DNA of 64,000 bases from Sulfurovum sp. XGS-02 (GCF_023213175.1 NZ_CP093312.1:434001-498000), one strand, 5' to 3'; shown: positions 1-9,157, numbered from the stretch's first letter. A program made the numbers and translations. The notes: generated by a model from the letters alone, not told the origin.

Positions 1-809
1 TCGAAAATATCACCAAGGAAAATGGTGGTAATATGGTTAATACATGTTTTGTCCAAACAAAACAAGGGTTTGTTGTCATAGACAGCGGCCCTACTTATGC
101 ATATGCCAAACAGGCATATACTCAGATGCAAAAGATCCAAAATCTCCCTGTAAAGTATGTGATTGATACACATGATCATGACGATCACTGGTTAGGTAAT
201 AGTTTTTATAAGAGCAAAGGCGCTTTGTTGATAGGTCCAAGGACGTATGAACAAAATGTAGTTATTGGTATGGAAACACGGATGCAGCGCAGTTTGGGCA
301 GTGAAATTTACGGTAAGACGGAGATCGTAAACCTTGATACTGTTGTAGATCACAACCTCACACTTAATGTCGGTGGAAAGATCTTTGAAATTCAGCAATT
401 GGTAGCAAAAGCACACACTCAGGGTGATCTGATCGTATACTTACCGGGTGAAAAAGTACTCTTTGCAGGAGATCTGGTGTTTAATGGGAGGTTGACTTCT
501 ATACGTGATGGTTCGATCATAGGTTCCATCAAGGCATTGGCAAAAATAGATGCACTGCATCCTCAGGTCATCATAGGCGGACACGGGTATCAAACTGATG
601 CCAATGCTACCAAGGCACTTAAGGCCTACCTTCTTGAAATGAAAGAAGAGGTACTCGATGCACTGGATAATGATATTTCTATGGAAGAGATCACCAAAAC
701 AGTAACCATGCCCAAGTATAAGAAGATGAAACTTTATGATGTATTGCATAGCCGTAATGTCTTTGAAGCGTACCGGGAACTTGAAATGTATGATGAGGAT
801 GAAGAATGA
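1..809 (+). CDS. MBL-fold metallo-hydrolase, 5' partial
   Basis: This is a zinc-dependent metallo-beta-lactamase-fold hydrolase, probably secreted or periplasmic like the rest of its operon. The sequence shows the MBL signature THDHDDHWLGN, a later GDLVFNG block and an IIGGHG block, which are the usual metal ligands of the family. The reading frame stays open to the left edge (first codon at position 3, reading ENITKENGGN before the first ATG at 33). Related proteins have this NGGN segment well inside the domain, so the true start and any signal peptide lie outside the window. The stop overlaps the next gene by ATGA, which argues for one operon with the cytochrome-thioredoxin and DsrE-like genes. 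Substrate unknown; related MBL proteins occur near Sox and sulfide-oxidation genes, which is context only. Confidence 0.85.
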   Translation, partial: ENITKENGGNMVNTCFVQTKQGFVVIDSGPTYAYAKQAYTQMQKIQNLPVKYVIDTHDHDDHWLGNSFYKSKGALLIGPRTYEQNVVIGMETRMQRSLGSEIYGKTEIVNLDTVVDHNLTLNVGGKIFEIQQLVAKAHTQGDLIVYLPGEKVLFAGDLVFNGRLTSIRDGSIIGSIKALAKIDALHPQVIIGGHGYQTDANATKALKAYLLEMKEEVLDALDNDISMEEITKTVTMPKYKKMKLYDVLHSRNVFEAYRELEMYDEDEE

Positions 810-1573
810 GAATAGCTTTAGCTATGTTGTTATATTTACATGCACTCTATGCGATGGAAGGGAAGGAAGTGTATGAAAAAAAATGTGCTTCTTGTCATCA
901 GGGCTATATCCCTATGTCTAAACTCAAAGAGAATTTTCAAGACTATAACAATACACTACTTAAGCTGACTGCTCCTACGTTAAACCAGCTCTCCTATAGA
1001 TTGAAAAAGAGTATAGGAGATCCTAAAGGTGACAATGAGATACATCGTATGGAAGTGGCAGCATTTATCAGTGAGTATGTGTTGCACCCGGATAGCCAAA
1101 AAAGTCTCTGTTTAGACGAAGTGATGCAGTCTTTTCAAACCATGCCAAGTCTTGAAGGAAAGATCAGCGAAGATGAACTTGAAGCAGTAAGTACGTATAT
1201 ATACGACTTTGATGAGAAGGTTATAAAAGAACATAGTGTACGCTATGAAGGGTTTGAAAAAGCTCTGAAAAAGGCAAAGAATGAGCATAAAATCATCATG
1301 CTTAAAGTCATGACGAAAGATTGTTACTTCTGTAAAAAAATGGAGAGAGAGGTGATGGTGGAAAATGAGGTTGTAGCGTTGGTAGAAAAAGATTTTATCC
1401 CTGTCTCGATCGATATTTCTACTACGGAGCTTCCTTTAGGACTAAAAACGGAATTGACACCCAGTTTTATTTTTATAGACGAAAATGCTAAAGTGTTAAT
1501 GAATATACCCGGAGCATGGAACAAAACGGATTTTCTTGAGATATTAAGAGAAGCCAAAAGAAAACAGAGGTAA
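806..1573 (+). CDS. periplasmic cytochrome c-thioredoxin fusion protein
   Basis: Two redox modules sit on one exported polypeptide of 255 residues. A signal peptide (about residues 1-16) is followed by a mono-haem cytochrome c motif CASCH at 27-31. The C-terminal half (about 145-250) is thioredoxin-like with the redox pair CYFC (Cys173 and Cys176) and the cis-Pro region LTPSFIF. The likely role is electron or thiol transfer in the periplasm, for example reducing a disulfide or persulfide carrier. The start overlaps the upstream stop (ATGA), and the DsrE-like gene follows after 10 bp. The thioredoxin half resembles thioredoxin-7/SoxW-like proteins. The fusion order is seen directly; the partner is not known. 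Confidence 0.8.
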   Translation: MRIALAMLLYLHALYAMEGKEVYEKKCASCHQGYIPMSKLKENFQDYNNTLLKLTAPTLNQLSYRLKKSIGDPKGDNEIHRMEVAAFISEYVLHPDSQKSLCLDEVMQSFQTMPSLEGKISEDELEAVSTYIYDFDEKVIKEHSVRYEGFEKALKKAKNEHKIIMLKVMTKDCYFCKKMEREVMVENEVVALVEKDFIPVSIDISTTELPLGLKTELTPSFIFIDENAKVLMNIPGAWNKTDFLEILREAKRKQR

Positions 1574-1583
1574 AGGAGAAATA

Positions 1584-2021
1584 ATGAAAAAAATATTGAT
1601 ATTATTCATATGTGTATTCAGTTTTACAACAGCAGAGACAGAGTTTGCCGAACCCAAACCAGCAATTGATAATCCTAGACAACTCGTATTTGGTATACCT
1701 AGCGGTGATCTCAAAGAGATAAACCGTATTTTAAGTACTGTCAATAATGTCATGAAGTTCTATAGACCGGAAAATACCGAAGTGGTGATCGTAGCCTATG
1801 GTCAGGGATTAAAGTCTTTACTGAAAAAAGGTGATGTCGAGGTACGAAAACGTATAGAAGCGCTCATGACCTATGATGTAGAGTTCATTGCGTGCGGAAA
1901 TACTATGAGAACACTGCATATCGATAAAAAAGATCTGCTTGATGATATAGGTTTCGCAACTGCAGGTATCGTTGAGATCATAGAGAGACAGCTTCGGGGC
2001 TATACCTATGCCCAACCATGA
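1584..2021 (+). CDS. DsrE-family protein, periplasmic
   Basis: A 145-residue protein with an N-terminal signal peptide (about 1-17) and a DsrE/DsrF-like domain: a hydrophobic strand with a GIPSG loop, a VVIVAYGQG segment, and a single conserved-looking cysteine in EFIACGNTM. Family members bind sulfur as cysteine persulfide or act in sulfur trafficking; here the export signal suggests periplasmic work. It follows the cytochrome-thioredoxin gene with an AAAGGAGA ribosome site and appears to end the operon. No second catalytic residue can be named from the sequence alone. Confidence 0.8.
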   Translation: MKKILILFICVFSFTTAETEFAEPKPAIDNPRQLVFGIPSGDLKEINRILSTVNNVMKFYRPENTEVVIVAYGQGLKSLLKKGDVEVRKRIEALMTYDVEFIACGNTMRTLHIDKKDLLDDIGFATAGIVEIIERQLRGYTYAQP

Positions 2022-2096
2022 TTTAGCTTGAAACTTTTACATATTATTTACAGAAGATTGTTATATTACGGTATAAAAATCTAAAGGAAATAAAAT

Positions 2097-3074
2097 ATGA
2101 AATTGTTAGTTAAAGGGATGCTTTGTGCATCATTGATCGTTACGGGTGTAATAGCCCAAGAAACTGTAAAGGGTGCAGCTCAAGCACCTGCTGCTGTTAA
2201 AAGTACAGCTGCAGATATAGAGATATTCACTTCAGAAAATGCAGATGGGAAAATCACTCCGGCAAGCATAGAACAGGCATTTAAAGACGCAGGTTTTGTT
2301 ATCTCAGCCAATAGGGATATGAATGGTCCTTTTGTGAAGCAGTTTAAAGAGTCAGGTTTTGATATCTATAATCTTTTTACATTGTACAAACCGGATACCG
2401 TTTTAGAACTGGTAAAAAAATATCCGAATGTGGGTCTTTTTGCTCCTATGAGTATGTCTATTTATACTAAAAAAGGTGAAAAAACGATCTCTGTCTCTTC
2501 TTTAACAGTAGAAGCGATGGCTAAGATCATGAAAACGCCAAGTGATGACAAAACCCTACATGACTTAAGAGCACTTGTCAAACAAACATTAAAAAAAGCA
2601 ATGCCAAACGGTTCATTTGAAACATTACCATATGTGCAAACAGATCCAAAGGGTGAACTTGTTACGAATTTCACTATGGAGATGGATCCAGATGAGTGGG
2701 AAGATCAGTTAGAAGAGTTCAAAATGGGCTTTGAAGGTGAGCTTGCACCTAACGGATTTGTTATTGCCGGGCATAACAATTTAGGTGATGATTTTGAAGA
2801 ATCTAACTATGAAGCATTTGATTTTTATGAAGTCTACTCTGTTTGTAAACTGCCGGTGATCTACACTATCGCTAAAACAAGACCGGAAGCAGGAGCCTAT
2901 GCACCGTGTTCACTCTACCTTAGCAAGAAGAAAGATGAAGAAGAGATGAAGCTAGGATTCCCTTCTGTCTACAATTGGATGAGTTCTATGGCCATAGAGG
3001 ATACAGAAGAGTTGGATGTGCTGGAAAAGGCACAGGCAGGCATGATCAAAATATTAACAGGGCTTACTGAGTAG
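2097..3074 (+). CDS. secreted protein with two DUF302-like repeats
   Basis: A 325-residue exported protein (signal peptide about 1-20, then an Ala/Pro-rich linker). Two halves share one pattern: GFVISANRDM then YPNVGLFAPMSMSIY (about 65-130) and GFVIAGHNNL then RPEAGAYAPCSLYL (about 220-285). This matches the layout of DUF302 domains, whose conserved block reads roughly GLLLPCNVVVY. Only the second repeat keeps the cysteine, in APCSLYL. The function of DUF302 is unknown; in sulfur-oxidising bacteria such proteins are often found with DsrE and MBL proteins, as here. It has its own AAAGGAAA ribosome site 75 bp after the DsrE-like gene. The family call is moderate; the internal duplication is visible. 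Confidence 0.6.
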   Translation: MKLLVKGMLCASLIVTGVIAQETVKGAAQAPAAVKSTAADIEIFTSENADGKITPASIEQAFKDAGFVISANRDMNGPFVKQFKESGFDIYNLFTLYKPDTVLELVKKYPNVGLFAPMSMSIYTKKGEKTISVSSLTVEAMAKIMKTPSDDKTLHDLRALVKQTLKKAMPNGSFETLPYVQTDPKGELVTNFTMEMDPDEWEDQLEEFKMGFEGELAPNGFVIAGHNNLGDDFEESNYEAFDFYEVYSVCKLPVIYTIAKTRPEAGAYAPCSLYLSKKKDEEEMKLGFPSVYNWMSSMAIEDTEELDVLEKAQAGMIKILTGLTE

Positions 3075-3185
3075 TCTGACCATTGATGCTGAGATGCAAC
3101 TAGTTTGATGAAATATAAATAGCAGATAGTGCTGATCAATTTTTTTTGATAAAAATGTTACATTTGCTACATTGAATTCAAAACG

Positions 3186-3229
3186 TAAAGTTTCTTTAAA
3201 TAAATAACCATTTTTTAAAGCAAACTTTA
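3186..3229. repeat. long AT-rich inverted repeat upstream of the oxidoreductase operon
   Basis: TAAAGTTT and CTTTAAA (3186-3200) pair with TTTAAAG and AAACTTTA (3214-3229), leaving one bulged base and a 13-base loop, so about 15 base pairs. It is not followed by a T tract, and it lies about 50 bp before the likely -10 of the next operon. An operator or an mRNA-end hairpin are both possible. Confidence 0.5.
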
Positions 3230-3280
3230 ATAGTATTAATCTAAGCATTTCCCTATGGTCTCATCGGATTAACGGGTACT

Positions 3281-3317
3281 TATAATTATTATAAGATAGC
3301 TAAATTTAAGGAGGAAG
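3281..3317 (+). promoter_or_regulatory. -10 element and ribosome binding site of the oxidoreductase operon
   Basis: A perfect TATAAT at 3281-3286 lies 33 bp before the start codon. A strong AAGGAGGA sits just before the ATG at 3319. No -35 hexamer is evident, as is common in Campylobacterota promoters. Confidence 0.55.
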
Positions 3318-3318
3318 C

Positions 3319-4068
3319 ATGAAATTAGGTTTCTTAGTTGACCTTAACCTATGTATGGGTTGTAAAGGTTGTGAGGTTGCTTGTAAAGTGGAAAATGAAG
3401 TTCCATTGAGTACTTGGCGTTTACGTGTAAAATATATTGATATCGGGACATTCCCGGATACTGCAAGATCTTTTACACCATTACGTTGTAACCATTGTGA
3501 AAACGCACCTTGTGAGCGTATCTGTCCGGTATCGGCATTACACTATTTAGAGAATGGTATTGTAAACGTTGACAGTGAGAGATGTATCGGTTGTGCTGGT
3601 TGTATGATGGCATGTCCTTATGGAGCGATCTATATGGACCCTGAAACAAATACAGCAGACAAATGTACTTACTGTGCGCACCGTATCGAGAGCGGTATGA
3701 TGCCAGCATGTGTGGTTGCATGTCCTGTTGAAGCCAATATCTTTGGTGACCTTGATGATGACCATAGTCATATTTCACTGTATATTATGGAACATCAAGG
3801 TGGTGTACAAGTACGTAAACCAGAAAAACATACGAATCCGACACACTTCTATGTGGGTGGCGGTAACCAAACATTGAATCCTCTTGCACATCAGAGAATT
3901 GAAGGGTACAACCTATTTAACAATGTGACACACCTTGAACATGTTGGTGATCCAAACCATGGCGTTATAGATAGATTCCTTGCTCCATTTGTTGGACATG
4001 AAAAGACAGATAATAACAGTTTCTTAGATTTCGACAACACAGCACATGAACAAGAGGGAGGTCACTAA
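3319..4068 (+). CDS. iron-sulfur subunit B of a membrane molybdopterin oxidoreductase (Psr/Sre/Srd-like)
   Basis: Electron-transfer subunit carrying four [4Fe-4S] clusters between the quinone-reactive membrane subunit and the catalytic subunit. Four cysteine groups are visible: CMGCKGCEVAC (Cys12, 15, 18, 22), CNHCENAPCERICP, CIGCAGCMMACP, and CTYCAHRIESGMMPACVVACP split over a longer loop, 16 cysteines in all. This is the DmsB/PsrB pattern. The C-terminal 90 residues, after the last cluster, are rich in His and Asn and unlike the core family; their role is unknown. The NrfD-like gene follows with only one base between stop and start. No signal peptide is present, so export with the Tat-bearing A subunit is expected. 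Confidence 0.9.
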   Translation: MKLGFLVDLNLCMGCKGCEVACKVENEVPLSTWRLRVKYIDIGTFPDTARSFTPLRCNHCENAPCERICPVSALHYLENGIVNVDSERCIGCAGCMMACPYGAIYMDPETNTADKCTYCAHRIESGMMPACVVACPVEANIFGDLDDDHSHISLYIMEHQGGVQVRKPEKHTNPTHFYVGGGNQTLNPLAHQRIEGYNLFNNVTHLEHVGDPNHGVIDRFLAPFVGHEKTDNNSFLDFDNTAHEQEGGH

Positions 4069-4069
4069 T

Positions 4070-5020
4070 ATGGTAGAAAGTTCAATTCACGCAACTCAAG
4101 CAGTTGTTACATTAGACGTCGCACTTCCAGGTATCATTTGGGGATGGATGATTACGCTTAATATGTGGGCAAAAAGTATTGGTACAGGTGTAATCTTCTT
4201 AGGTGCGTTCCTTCTTTATAGACATAAAAAAGAAGATATGCCAAACTTAAGATGGATCATGCCAGTGTTATCATTTGTATTTTTAAATATATTCTTACTC
4301 TTTACATTGACAGATCTTCACCAGCCGTACAGAATGGTAAATATTTTCTTACATCCACACTGGACATCAGCAATTACAGTTGGAGCATGGATGGCTTCAT
4401 TGTTCCTCTTGCTTATTACTGTGATGTTGGTCATCGGTGTTGCAGACGCATTCCCAGGTCTTGGTGGTAAGAAATGTAAACTTACAGCAATGGCTAGAAA
4501 TAACTCTGCTGTATATGAGAAGATCTTTCCATTTGTAGTATTTTTAGCTATTCCGGTGACACTTTATACTGCGATTATCATGGCAGAATCAAGTGCAAGA
4601 GAGTTATGGCAGGCACCTGCAGAAGTAATGCAAATGATGTGGGCAGCTCTTATGGCCGGTTCATCTGCACTTATTTTTGTATCAAACTCATGGACGAAAG
4701 AGGCTAGAAAAGATTTGGCTTTAATTCTTGCAATTGCTACATTCTTCTCTTTCATGATGTATATGGGTGAGTATTTCTTCTCATTCAAATCATCTGAAGC
4801 TGAAGCTACTCTTGCCTATGTACATGCTGGCGGTGAGTACAATATTGAGTTCTGGTTTGGTATGGTTCTAGGATTTATCATCCCGTTCTTTATCGCTATG
4901 GGCAATATGAAAAATGAGAATAAAACGCTGCTTAGATTTGCAGCTATATTGGCATTGGTTGGACTATACATGGCAAAAGATGTATGGCTTAAAATTCCAC
5001 AAATGCTTCCGTTGAGTTAA
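4070..5020 (+). CDS. NrfD/PsrC-type membrane anchor subunit C
   Basis: A polytopic membrane protein of the NrfD/PsrC family with about eight to nine hydrophobic helices, which exchanges electrons with the menaquinone pool for the B and A subunits. The start at 4070 is preferred over the upstream in-frame ATG at 4046, because GAGGGAGG lies eight bases before it and the upstream ATG is inside subunit B without a ribosome site. The protein is then 316 residues. It sits between the B and A genes, giving the order B-C-A. The substrate is set by subunit A. Confidence 0.88.
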   Translation: MVESSIHATQAVVTLDVALPGIIWGWMITLNMWAKSIGTGVIFLGAFLLYRHKKEDMPNLRWIMPVLSFVFLNIFLLFTLTDLHQPYRMVNIFLHPHWTSAITVGAWMASLFLLLITVMLVIGVADAFPGLGGKKCKLTAMARNNSAVYEKIFPFVVFLAIPVTLYTAIIMAESSARELWQAPAEVMQMMWAALMAGSSALIFVSNSWTKEARKDLALILAIATFFSFMMYMGEYFFSFKSSEAEATLAYVHAGGEYNIEFWFGMVLGFIIPFFIAMGNMKNENKTLLRFAAILALVGLYMAKDVWLKIPQMLPLS

Positions 5021-5030
5021 GGAGAGATAT

Positions 5031-8000
5031 ATGACAAAATCAATGAATAATGAAAATCCTGCTTTTATCGAAAGCAGAAGAAGTTTCCTTAAAGGTACAG
5101 CATACTCTGTAGCAGGTGCGACGCTTGCAGCAGGTGTATTTAAAACTGTAGCTGATACGCCGGCAATGGCAGAAACGAAGTTCACACCTACTCCAAAGAC
5201 ACTTTCATTCTATCCGCCGTTGGAAGAGTGGGATAGCTTTACTGAGTTAAGTGGTGATGACTGGAAAAGAGGTGGTACAGGAAGACATGGTGTTCAGAGC
5301 GAAGATAATCCTGATGGGATCAAAGCAACTGAGTATATGCTCGTTCCTACATCATGTTCAAACTGTGAAGCATCATGTGGTCTGACTGCATGGGTTGACC
5401 TTTCAACCTATAAGGCTGGTGGACAACTTGCAGTACGTAAATATATGGGTAACCCGCTTCACTCTGGATCTCGCGGTAGAAACTGTGCAAAAGGGTATGC
5501 AACACAGTCACAAATGTATGATCCGGATAGAATTCCTTTCCCACTTAAAAGAGCGCCAGGTTCTAAAAGAGGTGAAGGTAAATGGGTAAGAACAACTTGG
5601 GATGAAGCGATGAAAGAGATCGGGCAAAAAATGCACGATACACTTAAAACAGGTGATGAGATCTCTAAAAAATCGATCATGTATCACGTTGGACGTCCAA
5701 ATGAGAATGGTTTTGGTCACCGTGTACCGCACTCTATGGGAATCGATGGGTATGATTCTCATACAAACATCTGTTCTGCAGGTGCTAGACAAGGTACGAT
5801 CCAGTGGACAAATGATGACAGAAACTCTCCGGATTGGTCAAATGCGAAGTTGATTTTCCTTCAGTCTTCTCACGCAGCGGATGCAGGACACTACTTCCAA
5901 CAAGCAGCAGGTCGTATCGCTGAGGCACGTAAAAAAGGTGCAAAACTTGTTGTTATGGATCCACGTCTTTCAAACTCAGCTGGTATGGCAGACCTTTGGG
6001 TTCCATGTTGGCCAGGAACAGAGACAGCACTCTATCTCTATCTTGCAAACAGAATCTTAAATGAAAAAGGTATCAATGGAGAAGATCTAGTAAACCACAA
6101 TTTCGTGAAGAATTGGGTAAACTGGGACCACCTCATGAAAGATAGAGAGTATCTTAACCTACTTGTAGAAAAAGGATACATCAAGTCTGTACCTGCAGGT
6201 AACTCTTATGAAGAGTTCATCGAAATGATCTCAGAGATGTATAGCCCTTATACACTTGACTTTGTTGCTGAAGAGTGTCGTATCGAAAAGCGTATCGTAG
6301 AAAAACTTTACGATATGTTCATTGATGCAGGTGCAAGAGTTGCAACATATATCTGGAGAGCAGGACCGATAGGTCACAAAGGTGGATGGATGATCGCTAG
6401 ATCAGCATTCTTACCATTCGTTCTTCGTGGTGCTATGGCAGGGGATAAAGGTGGTGTTGGACTTCACCACTGGCATGTTATTTCTGTTAATGGTAAAGGA
6501 AATGCTGCAACTGTGGATGGTTCGGCGCCTGCAAAAGTTGACGTATGGAATGAGATCGCTTGGCCGCCTGAATATCCATTGAGTTCTTATGAAATGAGTC
6601 ATATCATGCCTCACCTTCTTATGGATGACGAGTGGAGAAACAAGTGGAACGCTAAAGGACTTCAGGTTCCTGAAAAACTGGCTGTTTGGATCCCTCGTAT
6701 GTATAACCCGGTTTGGATCAACCCGGATGGATTCAGATGGATCGAAGCGCTTAAAAGAGAAGATAAGATCGAAATGTCATTCAACCTTTCTCCGACTTGG
6801 TCTGAGACAAACTGGTACTGTGACTATATCTTGCCTGTAGGGCTTGCTGGTGAAAGACATGACCAGCACTCAGAAGCAACTGAACCGAAAAGATGGTTAA
6901 GTTTCCGTAACCCAGCACTTAGAGTTGCATTGGAAAAAATGGGTTGGAAGCCAAAAGATCCAACAAGAGCTACACTTGAAGCACACATTAAAGCAGGTCT
7001 TGGTGAAGTGTGGGAAGAGGTAGAGTTCTGGGCAAACATTATGACACATTATGTAGATCCGGATGGTTCATTGGGTATCAGAAAGCACTGGGCTTCAAAA
7101 GAAGACCCAAGCAGATGTGTGACGATCGCTGAGTGGTATCAAGCAGCGTTTGATAACTTGCCTAACCTTAGAAAAGCAGCAAAAGCAGCATACCCTGACT
7201 CTAAGTATCCAAACTATGAGATGATGAGAGACAGAGGTACATGGTTAGAAGAGGCTAATATCTATAAACCTCAAGAGAGACCACTGAAAAAAGTAGGTGA
7301 TACATATATTGCGCATGGTCATGAGTATCATGAAAGTGAAGTCACTAAAGATGAGTTCGGTGTACTTCTTGCAACAGGGCATGATGGTAAAGAGACTGCA
7401 ATTGGTGTAGAAGTAGACGGTGAACTGGTACAAGGTTTCCATACATTGACTAAAAAACTAGACTTCTACTGTGAGTGGTTCAAAGAGTGGAAATGGCCTG
7501 AGTACGCTATACCTATCTATCCGACAAATGCTGAAGATAGAAAGAAAATGACGCATGTTGTAACACAGGTTCACCATGACTTTATGCAAAAAGAGAATGA
7601 GTTTGCATTAAATACAGTCTTTAGATTACCGTACAACATTCACACACGTTCAGTGAACTCTAAGCACTTAATGGAGATCTCTCAAAACCATAACCCGGTA
7701 TGGATCTATACTGAAGATGCGAAGAGACTTGGTATCAAAAGAGGGGATGCAGTGAAGGTAACGATCCAGGATACTGTATCTGGTCTTGAGTCAGGGTACT
7801 TCATCGCTATGGCTGTACCGACAGAAGCTACAATGCCTGGTGTACTTGCATGTTCACACCACGCAGGTAGATGGAAACTTAAAAATGCAGTTGAGATCCC
7901 TGGATTTGAGCATAAGCTAGGTGTTATGGGTCTTGGTGCACCGCTGTATGAAATGACTATGGATGGTAAAGAAGGAACACTGAAACCAACTGAAGGTCTT

Positions 8001-8360
8001 GATGACGGTATGCAGGCACGTAAAGATACATGGCAGTTTAAAGAGTATAACAAAGACCTTGACAACATTTGGTGGGATGGTCTTTCTGGTTCATGGCAAA
8101 ATGCCGTAGCACCTTCACATCCAGATCCAATTGCGGGTAACCATGCATGGCACCAAAAAGTTGTGATGGAACTTGCAGGTAAAGATGATAAGATAGGTGA
8201 TATTTATGTGAACTATGAGAACAACATGAAAGTGTATCAAGCATGGAGAGACAAATTAACACGTCCTCTTGACAGTACAGATACACTTAGACGTCCTCAA
8301 CATATCAAACGTCCTTGTGTACCTTTGTCTGACAAAGCATACGCAGTAAAAATCAAGTAA
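5031..8360 (+). CDS. molybdopterin oxidoreductase catalytic subunit A, Tat-exported
   Basis: A large (1109 residues) catalytic subunit of the DMSO-reductase superfamily. It carries a twin-arginine signal (RRSFLKG, Arg16-Arg17), a [4Fe-4S] motif (Cys109, Cys112, Cys116, Cys152) and a probable molybdenum ligand Cys248 in the segment SHTNICSAGAR. Cys as ligand fits the polysulfide/thiosulfate/sulfur/tetrathionate/arsenate reductase branch rather than Ser (DMSO) or Asp (nitrate) enzymes. At 1109 residues it is far longer than PsrA or PhsA (about 750) and nearer TtrA, Sre and selenate-type Srd enzymes; the B-C-A gene order is also known for SrdBCA. A periplasmic sulfur, polysulfide or other chalcogen reductase is the best inference for this organism, but the substrate cannot be read from the sequence. 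TorD and a polyferredoxin follow. Confidence 0.88.
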   Translation: MTKSMNNENPAFIESRRSFLKGTAYSVAGATLAAGVFKTVADTPAMAETKFTPTPKTLSFYPPLEEWDSFTELSGDDWKRGGTGRHGVQSEDNPDGIKATEYMLVPTSCSNCEASCGLTAWVDLSTYKAGGQLAVRKYMGNPLHSGSRGRNCAKGYATQSQMYDPDRIPFPLKRAPGSKRGEGKWVRTTWDEAMKEIGQKMHDTLKTGDEISKKSIMYHVGRPNENGFGHRVPHSMGIDGYDSHTNICSAGARQGTIQWTNDDRNSPDWSNAKLIFLQSSHAADAGHYFQQAAGRIAEARKKGAKLVVMDPRLSNSAGMADLWVPCWPGTETALYLYLANRILNEKGINGEDLVNHNFVKNWVNWDHLMKDREYLNLLVEKGYIKSVPAGNSYEEFIEMISEMYSPYTLDFVAEECRIEKRIVEKLYDMFIDAGARVATYIWRAGPIGHKGGWMIARSAFLPFVLRGAMAGDKGGVGLHHWHVISVNGKGNAATVDGSAPAKVDVWNEIAWPPEYPLSSYEMSHIMPHLLMDDEWRNKWNAKGLQVPEKLAVWIPRMYNPVWINPDGFRWIEALKREDKIEMSFNLSPTWSETNWYCDYILPVGLAGERHDQHSEATEPKRWLSFRNPALRVALEKMGWKPKDPTRATLEAHIKAGLGEVWEEVEFWANIMTHYVDPDGSLGIRKHWASKEDPSRCVTIAEWYQAAFDNLPNLRKAAKAAYPDSKYPNYEMMRDRGTWLEEANIYKPQERPLKKVGDTYIAHGHEYHESEVTKDEFGVLLATGHDGKETAIGVEVDGELVQGFHTLTKKLDFYCEWFKEWKWPEYAIPIYPTNAEDRKKMTHVVTQVHHDFMQKENEFALNTVFRLPYNIHTRSVNSKHLMEISQNHNPVWIYTEDAKRLGIKRGDAVKVTIQDTVSGLESGYFIAMAVPTEATMPGVLACSHHAGRWKLKNAVEIPGFEHKLGVMGLGAPLYEMTMDGKEGTLKPTEGLDDGMQARKDTWQFKEYNKDLDNIWWDGLSGSWQNAVAPSHPDPIAGNHAWHQKVVMELAGKDDKIGDIYVNYENNMKVYQAWRDKLTRPLDSTDTLRRPQHIKRPCVPLSDKAYAVKIK

Positions 8361-8373
8361 GTTCACACTTACT

Positions 8374-8405
8374 GACATACTTCCAGGCATCTGCTTGGAA
8401 GTGTC
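8374..8405 (+). terminator. stem-loop after subunit A
   Basis: GACA, a bulged T, then ACTTCCA pair with TGGAAGT and TGTC around the short loop GGCATCTGCT, giving about 11 strong pairs. No T tract follows, so it may attenuate, process or protect the A-subunit mRNA end rather than fully terminate before torD. Confidence 0.5.
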
Positions 8406-8506
8406 TACATTATACGATTTCCCAGATAATTAATTCTCTTATCACTTATTTATCTTGAAAGTGGTATAGTGCCAAAATATTTAACATGAAAGCAGATATA
8501 TAAAAC

Positions 8507-9154
8507 ATGGATTTAATGAAACAAGAGATAGAAAACCGTATCGCAATTTATGCTTTGATCTCACGATTGATGCTGGTAGAGGTAGATGAAACATTTTTGG
8601 AAAACATTGAAAAAGATGAAAGACTTTTATCTTTTTTTCCTAACTACAGGGATTGGTCTAAACGCAAGGAACTCTCAAGAAAAGACCTGATCGATCAATA
8701 CTATAATGTCGACTTTACCAACCTCTTTTTAATGCACCTTGTACCGTATGAGAGTTTCTATACCAGAGATGATCAAATGATAGAAAGCGGTGGAGACAAC
8801 CCTGTTGTTGAACTTTACAATGAGTTGGATTTTCGTGTGGAACTGGATGCTGCAAGGGTAGTGAGTGCAGATCATATTGGTGTGGAATTGGAATTTATGT
8901 ATATGTTATGTGTTGCACTACAGAAGGCTTTGATCGCGGATGACAAAGACGGTATCTGTGAACTCCTTCAGGTACAACGAGCATTCTTAAAAGAACACCT
9001 TTTGGAGTGGGCACCGTTATTTCTTATCAATGCAAAACGTGAATCACGTACGCCGCTCTATCATGATGGTGCTGAACTGGCTTTAGAGTTCCTACTCAGT
9101 GATTTTGAATACGTGACAGAAAAATTAACAACATATTGTGGGGATGAAGCGTAG
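8507..9154 (+). CDS. TorD/DmsD-family molybdoenzyme chaperone
   Basis: A 215-residue all-helical cytoplasmic protein of the TorD family, which binds the Tat signal of the catalytic subunit and aids molybdopterin insertion before export. Visible family features are the VPYESFYT segment, the DHIGVELEFM block (the family's D-H-I-x-x-E-L-x-F motif) and the later FLKEHLLEWAPLF helix. Its client is almost certainly the Tat-bearing A subunit just upstream. The spacing of 146 bp and the hairpin between them suggest lower or separate expression. The ferredoxin gene follows after 3 bp. Confidence 0.88.
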   Translation: MDLMKQEIENRIAIYALISRLMLVEVDETFLENIEKDERLLSFFPNYRDWSKRKELSRKDLIDQYYNVDFTNLFLMHLVPYESFYTRDDQMIESGGDNPVVELYNELDFRVELDAARVVSADHIGVELEFMYMLCVALQKALIADDKDGICELLQVQRAFLKEHLLEWAPLFLINAKRESRTPLYHDGAELALEFLLSDFEYVTEKLTTYCGDEA

Positions 9155-9157
9155 TTT

